From an uncultured Hyphomonas sp. (GTDB lineage Bacteria > Pseudomonadota > Alphaproteobacteria > Caulobacterales > Hyphomonadaceae), in contig NZ_OY787456.1 of NCBI RefSeq assembly GCF_963678875.1, positions 744,001-808,000 on the forward strand: a stretch of DNA of 64,000 nucleotides, written 5' to 3'. The notes beneath the pieces were generated by a model that searched no databases, had not been told where the DNA came from, and saw nothing but the letters and a program-made list of their open reading frames with translations. A program made the translations under genes and the position numbers. Every line of letters starts with the position of its first letter. The first letter of the stretch is position 1. Of the stretch, positions 24,795 through 34,221 are shown piece by piece.

Positions 24795-25670
24795 ATGAGA
24801 GGTGTGGGTCGAATGGTAGTTGCAGTTGCCAGTGCAGTATTGACGATGGCCTGCCAGGGGTGCGTGGCGGTCTCTCCGCATGAACAGGTGCGGTATGAGC
24901 CGGCTGTGCCTCCGACGGTCGGCATGATGATGGCCGCGACGGGCCCCCAGCAGACCATGTCTCCCATGACGTCCGACCGTGCCACGATGTCCGTACACGT
25001 TGTCGATGGCCTGCCAAGCCGGTTTACCGGAACGCCGCTCGGCCTTGGCAGCGAACTGGCCACGCTCGCTTTTGCCGGCACACCAGCCGATTTTTCCGCA
25101 GGCTCTCTTGTCGTCACACCTGTCGGCCAGCCTGAACTCGGCTGGTCCGGGTCCGGCGCCCTGACGGCGGTTACCGCGGAACGGTCCGCTGCCGCCACGC
25201 TCAATCCGGCGCTGGCCAAGGTCGAGAAAGACATCGCCGCGGAAGTGGCATTTTCTGCTCCGAAGGAAATGACGGGCCTCAAATTCGACGTCGGCGTCGC
25301 CCCGCGCATTGCGGTGCGGGAAGACGGCGAGATCCTGACCCAGCGCTTCGGTGGTGAGGTCCGTATCGGTCAGGACTTTGACATTCTGGACTCCGATGGC
25401 CAGCCGCAGGGCTGGTACCTGTTCGCCGGTGCCGATGGCGAAGCGCTCGTCTGGGACGCTGACCGGAACGGTTTCGCGCCGCAGCTCGGCAACATGTCCC
25501 TGACGGACCAGGTCACCGTTGGGGATCTTCAGGCCGGTGTGTCCATCCAGCGGGGCGGTGGCCAGCTGTCGCTGTCCTATATCCGCCGGGAAGTGAAGTA
25601 TCGCGACCGCAATGGCGGGTTCAGCGAGAATGAAGATTTCGCAGGTGTCAGTTTCACGATGCGCCGTTAG
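24795..25670 (+). CDS. Outer-membrane LpxR-like paralogue lacking the catalytic half (putative lipoprotein)
   Basis: A 291-residue exported protein. The N-terminus MVVAVASAVLTMACQGC looks like a lipoprotein signal with the Cys of TMAC as acylation site. Residues about 165-291 are beta-strand-rich and resemble the C-terminal half of the next protein: GWYLFAGADGEALVWD, VGDLQAGVSIQRGGGQLSLSYIRREVKY and FAGVSFTMRR align with its GGYIFVGADGRAIARD, SGDVQAGLVVHYRDVQLAFTWVNRTEQF and FGAVSISIAH. The N-terminal catalytic motifs of LpxR are absent. The start at 24795 has GGGGA 8 bases upstream. It precedes the LpxR gene by 17 bases. Function unknown. Confidence 0.65.
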   Translation: MRGVGRMVVAVASAVLTMACQGCVAVSPHEQVRYEPAVPPTVGMMMAATGPQQTMSPMTSDRATMSVHVVDGLPSRFTGTPLGLGSELATLAFAGTPADFSAGSLVVTPVGQPELGWSGSGALTAVTAERSAAATLNPALAKVEKDIAAEVAFSAPKEMTGLKFDVGVAPRIAVREDGEILTQRFGGEVRIGQDFDILDSDGQPQGWYLFAGADGEALVWDADRNGFAPQLGNMSLTDQVTVGDLQAGVSIQRGGGQLSLSYIRREVKYRDRNGGFSENEDFAGVSFTMRR

Positions 25671-25687
25671 GTGTTATCGCTCGGGAC

Positions 25688-26764
25688 ATGAAACTGACCC
25701 GATTTGGCACACGCACTGGGACAGGGGCCGCGCAGATTGCAGCGGCCCTTTTCATTGGCATGTCCAGCCTGGCGGCCATGCCCGCCGCGGCTGAAGCGCC
25801 CGATCAGACAGGTCCGGTTGCGCCGAGAAAGCCCGGCGTCTGGTCGCTGACTTCCGAAAACGACATGTTCGGCTCCGGGACTGACCGGAACTATTCGAAT
25901 GGCGTGCGTCTCGAACATGTCTCTGCGGCCGACAAGGTGCATCCCGGCCTGAAATGGGTCGCCGCCCGCTTGCCCTGGATCGATGTCGAGCGGACGGATT
26001 TGCGTCAGGGCTTCGGCCTGTCCCACGCGATCTTCACGCCGGAAGATATTACGCTGGAAAACCCCAACCCGCAGGACCGGCCCTATGCTGGCTGGCTCTC
26101 CTTTTCCTCCACCATCGCCGCGACGGATCTCGACAAGCAATTGCAGGACACGCTGCAGGTCAATCTCGGCATTGTCGGCCCATCGGCCGGCGGCGAATTC
26201 GTCCAGAACAACTGGCACGAGATGTTGGGCATTCCTGGGGCGCAGGGCTGGGATCACCAGCTGAAGGACGAGCCGGGGGTGGAGATCATCGCGCAACGCT
26301 TGCAGCGCCTGGACAAATTCGACCTGCCATTCGGCCTGGAAACGGATTTTGCCGGCCATGCCGGTTTCGCCCTCGGCAATGTGCGGACCTATGTGAACAT
26401 GGGCGTGACGGCGCGTATCGGCTGGGACCTCAATTCTGGCTTCGGGCCGCCGCGTATCCGCCCGGCGCTTGCCGGGGCAGGGGAATTCATTCCCGGGACG
26501 GATGAAAACCCGTTCGGCGGATACATCTTTGTCGGTGCCGACGGGCGCGCCATCGCGCGGGACATGTTCCTTGATGGGAATTTGTGGCGTGACTCAGCCC
26601 GGATCGAAGACCGCCGGGCGCTCTCGGGGGATGTTCAGGCCGGGCTTGTTGTTCACTACCGGGATGTGCAGCTCGCTTTCACCTGGGTGAACCGGACGGA
26701 ACAGTTTGCCTATCAGGACGGGCCGCAGCGGTTCGGCGCTGTCTCGATTTCCATCGCACACTAA
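25688..26764 (+). CDS. LpxR-family (DUF2219) outer-membrane lipid A deacylase-like protein
   Basis: A 358-residue outer-membrane beta-barrel with an N-terminal signal peptide (cut near AAAEA, about residue 36). SLTSENDMFGSGTDRNYSNGVRLEH and FTPEDITLENPNPQDRPYAGWLSFS are the family signatures; the Asn-Asp of ENDMF corresponds to the N-terminal active-site residues of LpxR. LpxR removes the 3'-acyloxyacyl group of lipid A in a calcium-dependent way. Activity on this organism's lipid A is inferred. The upstream gene encodes a related protein, so the two may form one envelope unit. Confidence 0.8.
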   Translation: MKLTRFGTRTGTGAAQIAAALFIGMSSLAAMPAAAEAPDQTGPVAPRKPGVWSLTSENDMFGSGTDRNYSNGVRLEHVSAADKVHPGLKWVAARLPWIDVERTDLRQGFGLSHAIFTPEDITLENPNPQDRPYAGWLSFSSTIAATDLDKQLQDTLQVNLGIVGPSAGGEFVQNNWHEMLGIPGAQGWDHQLKDEPGVEIIAQRLQRLDKFDLPFGLETDFAGHAGFALGNVRTYVNMGVTARIGWDLNSGFGPPRIRPALAGAGEFIPGTDENPFGGYIFVGADGRAIARDMFLDGNLWRDSARIEDRRALSGDVQAGLVVHYRDVQLAFTWVNRTEQFAYQDGPQRFGAVSISIAH

Positions 26765-26829
26765 GCCGCCTGGGCAGCTGAGCGCGGGGCGTGTGGCCAG
26801 GCCTGCAGGTTTAGGGTCGGCCTCAGTAT

Positions 26830-26846
26830 ACATACCGATAGTATGT
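26830..26846. promoter_or_regulatory. Candidate dimeric repressor site upstream of alkylsulfatase
   Basis: ACATAC-CGATA-GTATGT is a perfect 6+5+6 inverted repeat of the kind bound by TetR-family dimers. The 11-mer TATACATACCG, which covers its left arm (26827-26837), recurs at 26906-26916, about 90 bases before the sulfatase start. No regulator gene is adjacent. Both sites lie in the 242-base gap between the LpxR gene and the sulfatase. Confidence 0.55.
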
Positions 26847-27006
26847 CAAAGATAATTTTTGTCATCCCGAATGCCAATAAATACTGGGCATCCGGAGGCG
26901 TCTGATATACATACCGCATCTGAGCTGGCCGGGCCGGATTGCGGGTCTTTCTTGTCTGCCTCACGGGCCCGGCGCAGACTGCAGCAAAAATGCCCGGAGG
27001 AACAAA

Positions 27007-28983
27007 ATGAGACATGCCGCCCTGGCGCTCGCCGCGCTGATCAGCCTTGCCGCCTGTTCGCAACAGTCCGCGGAAGCCCCGAAAGCCGACGCCGCGCCGC
27101 CGGCCGGTATCGCGACCGAAGCGACGAAGGTGGCCAATGCGGCGCTGGCTGACCGCCTGCCGCTGGATCAGCCGGGCGACTTCGAAGACGCCGAGCGCGG
27201 TCTGCTGGCCCAGATCCAGGAAGACATTTTCGATGAGAACGGCAATGTAGTCTGGGCCGTCAATGCGTTCGACTTTATCGAAGGGGCAGCGCCGGACACG
27301 GTGAACCCGTCTCTCTGGCGCCAGCAACAGCTGCTCGGCAAGCATGGTCTGTTCGAAATTCAGGACGGGCTCTATCAGGTCCGCGGCTATGACCTGTCGG
27401 TGATGTCCGTGATCCGGGGGGAGACGGGCTGGATCATCGTGGATCCTCTGATTTCAAAGGAAACGGCGGCCGCGTCGCTGAAGCTCGTCAATGACACGCT
27501 GGGCGAACGCCCGGTCAGTGCGGTGATCTACACGCACTCCCATATCGACCATTTCGGCGGTGTGCGCGGCATCATTTCGGAAGAAGATGTCGCGGCAGGC
27601 GTACCGGTGCTGGCCCCGATCGGCTTCACCGAGAACGCCGTTGCCGAAAACCTGCTGGCCGGGAACTACATGTCCCGGCGTGCCATCCTGATGTTCGGAC
27701 GGACCTTGCCAAATGGCCCGGCGGCGCAGGTGGGGGCAGGCCTCGGCCCGGCCACATCGGCTGGCACGGCAGGGTTCATTCCGCCAACGGAGGAAATTTC
27801 CGGCCGCGGGACCCGGCGCGTGATTGACGGTGTCACCTTCGAGTTTGTCGATGCCGCCGGCACCGAAGCGCCTGCCGAGTTCATGTTTTACCTGCCGGAG
27901 TTCCGTGCGCTCTGCACGGCGGAAGTCGCGACCGCGACCTTCCACAACGGCCTGACGCTTCGCGGCGCGAAAGTGCGCGACTTCCTCGAATGGAGCCGGG
28001 TGCTGGACCATGTGCTGACCAATTATGGCGGCAAGTCCGACGTGGCCTTCGCCTCGCACCACTGGCCAACCTTCGGACAGGAAAATGTCGAAGACTATCT
28101 GCGCGGCCAGCGCGACGTGTACCGCTACACGCATGACCAGACGGTCCGCCGTGCGAACGAGGGACAAACCCAGTTCGAGATCGCCGACGACATTCCGGAA
28201 CCGAATGTCCAGGAAACGCATTTCGACACGCGCGGCTATTACGGCACGCTGAATCACAATGCCAAAGCAGTGTACCAGTACTATTTTGGCTGGTGGGATG
28301 GCGTGCCCGCCACCTACAATGCCTGGCCGATGGTCGAGCGGTCCAAGCGCATGGTCGCCCTTGCGGGCGGCGAGGATGCGGCACTGGTTTCTGGCGAGAA
28401 GGCCTTCAACGATGGCGACTATCGCTGGGCGGCGGAAGTGTTCAACGCGGTTGTCTTCACGAATCCGGAAAACAAGGTCGCGAAGGACTGGCTCGCCGCT
28501 ACCTATGAGCAGATGGGCTTCCAGGCCGAATCCGGCGCGTGGCGCGATTACTATCTCACCGGCGCGGCAGAGCTGCGCCAGGGCGTTCCGGAAGGTGGCG
28601 ATGGACGCGTGGCCAGTGCGGAATTCGTGGCCGGTGTGCCGACGGTCGAACTCTTCAACGCCCTCGCGGTTCGGTATTCGCCGGAGAAGCTCGCCCGCGA
28701 TCCGTTCACGCTGAACTTCGTGTTCCCGGACACGGAAGAAACGCTGATGCTGGACGTCGGCGTCAACACGGCATTCCCGCGTCCGGGCTCTGCTTCCGGA
28801 TCGCCCGCTGCGACGCTGACGATCTCCCGCGCTGCCTTCAACGACCTGATTCTCCAGGCACGGAGCTTCCAGGACATCGCCAAGGCAGGAGAGGCGAAAG
28901 TGGAGGGCGACCCAAGCGCGCTGCTCGCCTGGTTCAGTGCGCTGGAAACGGCGCCATTCTGGTTCAACATCGTCGAACCATAA
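27007..28983 (+). CDS. Alkyl sulfatase (type III, SdsA1-like metallo-beta-lactamase fold), lipoprotein
   Basis: A 658-residue enzyme. A lipobox LAAC places the acylated Cys at residue 17. The metallo-beta-lactamase motif THSHIDHFGG gives His177, His179, Asp181 and His182 as dizinc ligands; further ligands lie in LCTAEVATATFHN and SHHWPTFG. The C-terminal half has the dimerisation and SCP2-like domains of SdsA1 (WDGVPATYN, and residues 540-658). Such enzymes hydrolyse primary alkyl sulfates such as dodecyl sulfate to alcohol and sulfate. A GGAGG ribosome site lies 7 bases upstream. Location as a lipoprotein suggests periplasmic action. Confidence 0.92.
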   Translation: MRHAALALAALISLAACSQQSAEAPKADAAPPAGIATEATKVANAALADRLPLDQPGDFEDAERGLLAQIQEDIFDENGNVVWAVNAFDFIEGAAPDTVNPSLWRQQQLLGKHGLFEIQDGLYQVRGYDLSVMSVIRGETGWIIVDPLISKETAAASLKLVNDTLGERPVSAVIYTHSHIDHFGGVRGIISEEDVAAGVPVLAPIGFTENAVAENLLAGNYMSRRAILMFGRTLPNGPAAQVGAGLGPATSAGTAGFIPPTEEISGRGTRRVIDGVTFEFVDAAGTEAPAEFMFYLPEFRALCTAEVATATFHNGLTLRGAKVRDFLEWSRVLDHVLTNYGGKSDVAFASHHWPTFGQENVEDYLRGQRDVYRYTHDQTVRRANEGQTQFEIADDIPEPNVQETHFDTRGYYGTLNHNAKAVYQYYFGWWDGVPATYNAWPMVERSKRMVALAGGEDAALVSGEKAFNDGDYRWAAEVFNAVVFTNPENKVAKDWLAATYEQMGFQAESGAWRDYYLTGAAELRQGVPEGGDGRVASAEFVAGVPTVELFNALAVRYSPEKLARDPFTLNFVFPDTEETLMLDVGVNTAFPRPGSASGSPAATLTISRAAFNDLILQARSFQDIAKAGEAKVEGDPSALLAWFSALETAPFWFNIVEP

Positions 28984-29173
28984 GACCCACCACCGGTCTG
29001 CGCTGGGGCGGAAAACACCTCATTGCAGGCCGGGCCGGGCGGTCTCCCGAGACCCGAATGGCTTCACCCCATGGCCGGTTGTGTGCGCGAGAACCGGCAA
29101 TCTATCCCCGGGTGAATTGACTCTGCCGCCTTACGGGTGAACATCGTTTCGGAGAGGAAACGAGGGGGTGGCC

Positions 29174-31456
29174 ATGGCCGATGGGGAAGCCAGGGCAGAT
29201 GACGCGCTGGAGGTGCCGGACGGAGACGGAGGCGGAAGCGGGGGCGCCGCTGGTCCGTCCCGCCGCTGGCAGGCGTTTCTGGCGTGGCGGCAAACCCCGT
29301 TCGTGCTTTGGGCGTCTGCATCCTTTTCGGGTCTTGCCGCGCTGGTGCTGTGGCATGCCTTCTCCGGCAACCCGATCCTGGAGCCGCTGGACGCAAAGCT
29401 CTGGTTCCTGGGCGGGACCACGCTCTTGTGGCTGCCCCTGATCCTGTTGTTGCGGGATTCCCCGGACAATTTCGCGCATGGACCATCCTTGCGCCTGCCT
29501 GCCGTTTGCGTTGGGCTTCTGGCTTGCCTCGGCGTGGGGCTCGCGGTGATGGAGACGTGGGGCGAGCGCCTGTTTACGCTATCGGCAGACCTGCCGGACC
29601 GTACGCCATTTATCGCCTGTGTCTTCGCGGCTATGGCGCTTGCCTTCCTGCCGCTGGCCTGGAACGCGGTGAACCTGTCTGCCTTTCAGGCGAGGGAGCG
29701 GCGCAAGACTGCGCGGCGGGTCGCCAATCTGGATGGCATGAACGATTCCAAGGATGCCGAGGCGATGGGCGCGCTGATCGCCACGCTGGTGGTCGGCAGC
29801 ATCATCGTCTTTGCCATCTGTGCCGGGATCTTCAACGAGTCCGTGTCCTTCGACAATCTGATCGGCATCGCGATCGGGTTTCTGGTTGTCGGGGCGTTTG
29901 CCGTGGTCGTGTTCATGGACCCGCTTTCGCAACTTATGCCGGTGCGCTGGCTGACCCGCGTGTTCGGGTCTGCCGCCCGTGCAGCCCATCCGCTGGCTGC
30001 GTTCTACGATGCCGTCGATACGTTCCTTGTCAGGATCGTGGCGGTCATGGCGGGCATGGAGCACCGCTCGGTTGCGGCCCGCTACGGCATTCTCGGCATC
30101 ACGCTTGTCAGCCTCTGCCTGCTGGGCTGGTACTTGCCGCCGGGATGGGGGCTTGTCCCTTGTGCATTGGGGATCGTCACGGCGGTTTCGGTTTCCCGTC
30201 TCTGGAGCTGGGTGGAAGAAGACCGCGCACTTGCAGCGCTCACGGATTTCAAGCCGACCACGCCTTACCGCACGTCGATGCGTGAGGATTATCGGGACGA
30301 GACGCTGCTGGGGTTCCTGTTCGTCTTTTTCCTGATCCCGATCATGATGAATGACGCCCATTGGAGCGGTCTGTTCGGGGAAGGCATGTTCACCCTCCCG
30401 AAAGGGGAAGCGACCGGCTTTCTCGACTGGTTCGGCTATTTCGGCGTGACGCTGATCAAGGCTGTCCCGATCGTCGATTGGGCGGAGATCTACAATTTCG
30501 GCCAGCCGCGGCCCGGTGCGGAGTCCGACCTGATCTCCATGAATACGGTCGCGTCGCAACATGCGGTTTTCATGGCGCGCTCGACCGTGGACCTCGTCCT
30601 GATCGCCTCGCTGCTGCAGGCCATTTCGATCACGGGACGCAACCGTCAGCAGAAGCGGCTCTACAAGGCGGGGACCGATCCGGCGAACAAGTTCCGCCCG
30701 GGCCTCATCGACCGGCTCGATACGTTTGTGGAGAAGGCCGAACTGCGCCGAACGATGATGGCCTGCCTGCGCCCCGGTGCGCCATGGCCGGAGAAACACA
30801 CGACGCCCCAGCAGGCACACGCCATTCATTTCAATCTGAATGTCCAGTCGCAGCGTCCGGGCCTCGTCGATTTCCGCCGCTACAATGCCGACCGGCTGGG
30901 CCAGATGCACGGTGAATACAAGGACCCTGTCGCCCGCGCTTTCATCGCCGCGATCTCGGTGGAGCGGCCAGATTTCTCGCTCGTGTCCCGGCTTACTTTA
31001 CTGGATCAAAAGGCCGAAGAGGCGGCACCCGAAGGCGAGCTGTATACCTTGCTGACCCGCATCAAATCAGATCTGAGGGGTGATGGCGACAAGGTTGATC
31101 TGTCGCTGCCGGTGATGCGCTCGATCTTGTTGAACACATCGCGGCGGCACGGCCTTCAGGAGTTCAAGGAAGGTATCATTGAACTCATGCGGCAATGTGA
31201 GCCCAAGCGTGACACGATGGAAAATCTTGCTGATATCGCTGGCCGATCAGATCCGGACCAATTCAGGTACACCCAGGTTGCCGCAGTGAAGTCCATTGGC
31301 GCAATGGCTCACAAGTCACCCAGCGTGCCTGATGTCCAGTTCGCCATATTCCAGCTGGAAGATGTGCTCCGATATTCACCCGGCCAGACAACCGAAAGGG
31401 CGATCCGCAAATGCCTTAAAGAGCTTCGGCAATTGCTTGAAACCCTGAAGACCTAA
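29174..31456 (+). CDS. Large polytopic membrane protein of unknown function
   Basis: A 760-residue protein. Residues 1-30 are Gly/Asp-rich and disordered. About nine hydrophobic segments lie between residues 45 and 385, including LIATLVVGSIIVFAICAG and LLGFLFVFFLIPIMM, followed by one near 480. The C-terminal 270 residues are soluble and helical (RLDTFVEKAELRRTMMACLRPG and later repeats). I recognise no family. From about 30,990 the coding sequence becomes visibly less GC-rich and uses codons rare upstream. The start at 29174 follows GAGGGGG; a GTG two codons earlier is possible. Its stop overlaps the convergent esterase stop by 4 bases. Confidence 0.75.
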   Translation: MADGEARADDALEVPDGDGGGSGGAAGPSRRWQAFLAWRQTPFVLWASASFSGLAALVLWHAFSGNPILEPLDAKLWFLGGTTLLWLPLILLLRDSPDNFAHGPSLRLPAVCVGLLACLGVGLAVMETWGERLFTLSADLPDRTPFIACVFAAMALAFLPLAWNAVNLSAFQARERRKTARRVANLDGMNDSKDAEAMGALIATLVVGSIIVFAICAGIFNESVSFDNLIGIAIGFLVVGAFAVVVFMDPLSQLMPVRWLTRVFGSAARAAHPLAAFYDAVDTFLVRIVAVMAGMEHRSVAARYGILGITLVSLCLLGWYLPPGWGLVPCALGIVTAVSVSRLWSWVEEDRALAALTDFKPTTPYRTSMREDYRDETLLGFLFVFFLIPIMMNDAHWSGLFGEGMFTLPKGEATGFLDWFGYFGVTLIKAVPIVDWAEIYNFGQPRPGAESDLISMNTVASQHAVFMARSTVDLVLIASLLQAISITGRNRQQKRLYKAGTDPANKFRPGLIDRLDTFVEKAELRRTMMACLRPGAPWPEKHTTPQQAHAIHFNLNVQSQRPGLVDFRRYNADRLGQMHGEYKDPVARAFIAAISVERPDFSLVSRLTLLDQKAEEAAPEGELYTLLTRIKSDLRGDGDKVDLSLPVMRSILLNTSRRHGLQEFKEGIIELMRQCEPKRDTMENLADIAGRSDPDQFRYTQVAAVKSIGAMAHKSPSVPDVQFAIFQLEDVLRYSPGQTTERAIRKCLKELRQLLETLKT

Positions 31457-32310
31457 TTCATCTGGCTGCGGAAGAAGTCGGCGATCATCGGGCCGAACTT
31501 GTCGCCATTCGCGCCCAGCCGTTTGTTGAGGCTCTTGTGGGAGCGGTTCTTCGCCAGCACCGCCTTGGCGTCATAGCCATGATCGCGCAGCGTTTCGGCC
31601 AGTTCCTTGGCGCGCTCGGGTGAGACCGGCCGGTCGACATAGAGGATCAGCATGGGCGGAATGCGCCGGCCATCCATCACGTGCAGGGTCGGGGAAGCTT
31701 CGCGCCAGACGGTTTCCTTGCTGCCGAAGGCAGGCCGGTAGAAGCGCGGCAGCTCGCCATTGCGCTCGCCGGTTCGCACGAGGTTGTAGGACGCACCATC
31801 CAGCGGCACCGTGCCCTTGATCACGCCGAGGTCCAGCCCCTCGGCCCGCAGGTATTTCGGGTCGACAGAGACCAGCGCCACCGAATGGGCGCCGGAGGAA
31901 TGTCCCATCAGGAACATCGAATCCGGATCGCCGCCATAATCGTCGGCATTGCGGTAGAGGAAAGCGATTGCGCTGGCGAGATCTTCCACGGGGGCCGGGA
32001 AGGGGTGGTCAGGCGCCAGGCGGTAATTGATCGAGACGAAGATGAAGCCCTGATCGGTGAAGAAGTTCGCCTGTTTCGCACCAATGGCGCTTTGCTTGTT
32101 GCCATAGGTCCAGGCGCCGCCATGCACCATGATCACGATGGGCATGTCCTCCGCCTCGTCCGGGGCGTAGATATCCATGGTGAAATTGCCATCGCTGACC
32201 GCAGGCATCTGGTTGTAGACCACATCGCGGTACACATCGCCCGCACGGGCGGGCCCCGGCAGAGCCATCCAGACAATCAAACTCAGAAACGCGGCAGTTA
32301 GGTAACGCAT
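31453..32310 (-). CDS. Exported alpha/beta hydrolase, HSL/esterase-lipase type
   Basis: A 285-residue enzyme with a signal peptide (residues 1-23, ending PARA). VMVHGGAW supplies the HGG oxyanion motif and LMGHSSGAH the GxSxG nucleophile; the acidic and His members are expected in ILYVDRPVSPERA and AKNRSHKSLN. This is the carboxylesterase/BD-FAE-like group acting on short acyl esters. The start is set at the ATG opening the signal peptide. The gene runs tail-to-tail into the large membrane protein gene, sharing four bases. Confidence 0.87.
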   Translation of the reverse strand: MRYLTAAFLSLIVWMALPGPARAGDVYRDVVYNQMPAVSDGNFTMDIYAPDEAEDMPIVIMVHGGAWTYGNKQSAIGAKQANFFTDQGFIFVSINYRLAPDHPFPAPVEDLASAIAFLYRNADDYGGDPDSMFLMGHSSGAHSVALVSVDPKYLRAEGLDLGVIKGTVPLDGASYNLVRTGERNGELPRFYRPAFGSKETVWREASPTLHVMDGRRIPPMLILYVDRPVSPERAKELAETLRDHGYDAKAVLAKNRSHKSLNKRLGANGDKFGPMIADFFRSQMN

Positions 32311-32475
32311 GGCGAATACTTTCCATACAGGAGGCCCGTAGGGAACGCCATGTGTCAGAAATTTCGCTGAATCTTGATGCAACGTAATGTCTTCCCTTGG
32401 AGAGCTGGGCTGGTCCGATAGTATGGAATTGTGACGGCAGCGGGGCCGTCGAATCACAATCGAAGGGGAAATTGC

Positions 32476-34221
32476 ATGCACGAAGGAAGCCACGAGATCC
32501 TGATCAAGGACGCCCTGGTCTTCCTGATCGCGGCGGGACTCGTCGTGCCGGCGCTGCGCATGCTGAAACTTCCGGCCGTGGTCGGCTTCATCCTGGCCGG
32601 TGTCGCGCTGGGCCCCTGGGGCCTCGGCTCCTTTTCGGATGCTTGGGCGCCGCTCGGCATGTTTACCATTGCCGAGCCCGAAGCCGCTGCGCCGTTCGCG
32701 GAACTCGGCGTGCTGTTCCTGCTGTTCCTGCTGGGGCTGGAATTGTCGGTGGAGCAGCTCTGGTCCCTGCGGCGCATCGTGTTCGGCGCGGGGATTGTAC
32801 AGGCCGCGGCCAGTGCCATCCTTTTGGCGGTCCTTGCCACCGTGTTCGACTTTGACCTGACGGCTGCCATCGTGGTGGGCCTCGCCCTGGCCCTGTCATC
32901 CACCGCTGTCGTGATGCAATTGATGACCGCGAACCATCAGGCCTCTGCGCCGGTGGGGCGGACGGCGCTGGGCGTGCTCCTGTTCCAGGACATCCTCGTC
33001 GCGCCGATCCTGATCTTTGTCGGCTTCGCCTCGTCGGATGCCGGGGCGAACCTCGGCACCGTGCTGCTGGAAGCGGCGGTGCAGGGCGTGCTGGCCGTCG
33101 GTATCCTGCTGGTGATCGGCCGTTTCCTGCTGCGCCGCCTGTTCCAGATGGCTGCGGATGCGGGCGGTCGTGACTTCCTGATGGCGATCACGCTGCTCAC
33201 CGTGGTTGGCGCCGCCGTCCTGACGGCCAGCGCGGGGCTTTCCATCGCCCTCGGCGCGTTCCTTGCCGGCCTGATGCTGGGCGAGACCGAATTCAAGCAC
33301 CAGACGGAAGTGGACCTCGACCCGTTCAAGGGCCTGCTGCTTGGCCTCTTCTTCATGACGGTCGGCCTCGGGCTGGACCTTGGCGTGATCGCGCGCGAGT
33401 GGCCGCTGGTCCTTATGGGCCTGATCGCGCTGCTGGTGGTGAAATACGCCATCGCCTGGGCTGCGGTGCGGATTTTCGGGCGCAGCCCGGAACTTGCGAC
33501 CGAGACGGCGGGCCTGCTGGCCCCGGCCGGGGAGTTTGCCTTCGTCGTGCTGGCGGCAGGGGTGGCCGGCGGCGTGATTACGGGCGATCAGGCCACGCTC
33601 GTCTCCGCTGTGGCGGGCCTTTCCATGCTGCTGATTCCGGTCACCTGGCGCGGCTCTCAATCCGTTGTCCGCCGCATGCAGAACAAGGGGCGCGGCGATG
33701 CGACGACGCTGCCGGCCGAAAAGGCGGAGCTGGAAAACCATGTCATCATTGCCGGGTTCGGCCGGGTGGGGCAGTCGGTGGCCCGCATCCTCGATGAAGA
33801 GAACACCCGCGTGGTGGCGCTGGACAGTCGGCCGGACACGGTCGCCCGCCTGCGCAAGCAGGGCTGGAGCGTCTATTTCGGTGACGGGGCGCGCAAGGAG
33901 ATTCTCGAAAAGGCCGGCCTCTCCGGCGCAGCCATGGTCGTGATCACGATCGATGACCCGCAGGCCGCCGAACATATCGTGCGAGCCGTGCGCCGGGGGC
34001 GTCCGGAAATCCCGATTCTCGCCCGCGCGCAGGATGCAGACCATTCGCGCATCCTGTTCAAGGCGGGCGCCACGCACGTCGTGCCGGACGCCATTGAAGC
34101 CGGCCTTCAGATGTCGGCCCGGGCGCTCGAACAATTCGGCTATACGCCGGACACCGTCCGCTCGCTTATCGGCGCTGAGCGCGACGCCGAATACCGCAAG
34201 GCCACGCTGGAAACATCCTAG
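32476..34221 (+). CDS. Monovalent cation:proton antiporter-2 (KefB/KefC type) with RCK domain
   Basis: A 581-residue inner-membrane transporter. The CPA2 Na/H-exchanger domain covers about residues 10-390 with some 12-13 segments; GVLLFQDILVAPIL holds the QD motif typical of Kef proteins. A cytosolic TrkA-N/RCK domain follows (NHVIIAGFGRVGQSVARIL, Rossmann GxGxxG) to about residue 540. It exchanges K+ for H+ and may be gated by NAD(H) or thiol adducts. AAGGGGA lies 7-13 bases upstream of the start at 32476. No KefF/KefG ancillary gene is adjacent. Confidence 0.92.
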   Translation: MHEGSHEILIKDALVFLIAAGLVVPALRMLKLPAVVGFILAGVALGPWGLGSFSDAWAPLGMFTIAEPEAAAPFAELGVLFLLFLLGLELSVEQLWSLRRIVFGAGIVQAAASAILLAVLATVFDFDLTAAIVVGLALALSSTAVVMQLMTANHQASAPVGRTALGVLLFQDILVAPILIFVGFASSDAGANLGTVLLEAAVQGVLAVGILLVIGRFLLRRLFQMAADAGGRDFLMAITLLTVVGAAVLTASAGLSIALGAFLAGLMLGETEFKHQTEVDLDPFKGLLLGLFFMTVGLGLDLGVIAREWPLVLMGLIALLVVKYAIAWAAVRIFGRSPELATETAGLLAPAGEFAFVVLAAGVAGGVITGDQATLVSAVAGLSMLLIPVTWRGSQSVVRRMQNKGRGDATTLPAEKAELENHVIIAGFGRVGQSVARILDEENTRVVALDSRPDTVARLRKQGWSVYFGDGARKEILEKAGLSGAAMVVITIDDPQAAEHIVRAVRRGRPEIPILARAQDADHSRILFKAGATHVVPDAIEAGLQMSARALEQFGYTPDTVRSLIGAERDAEYRKATLETS

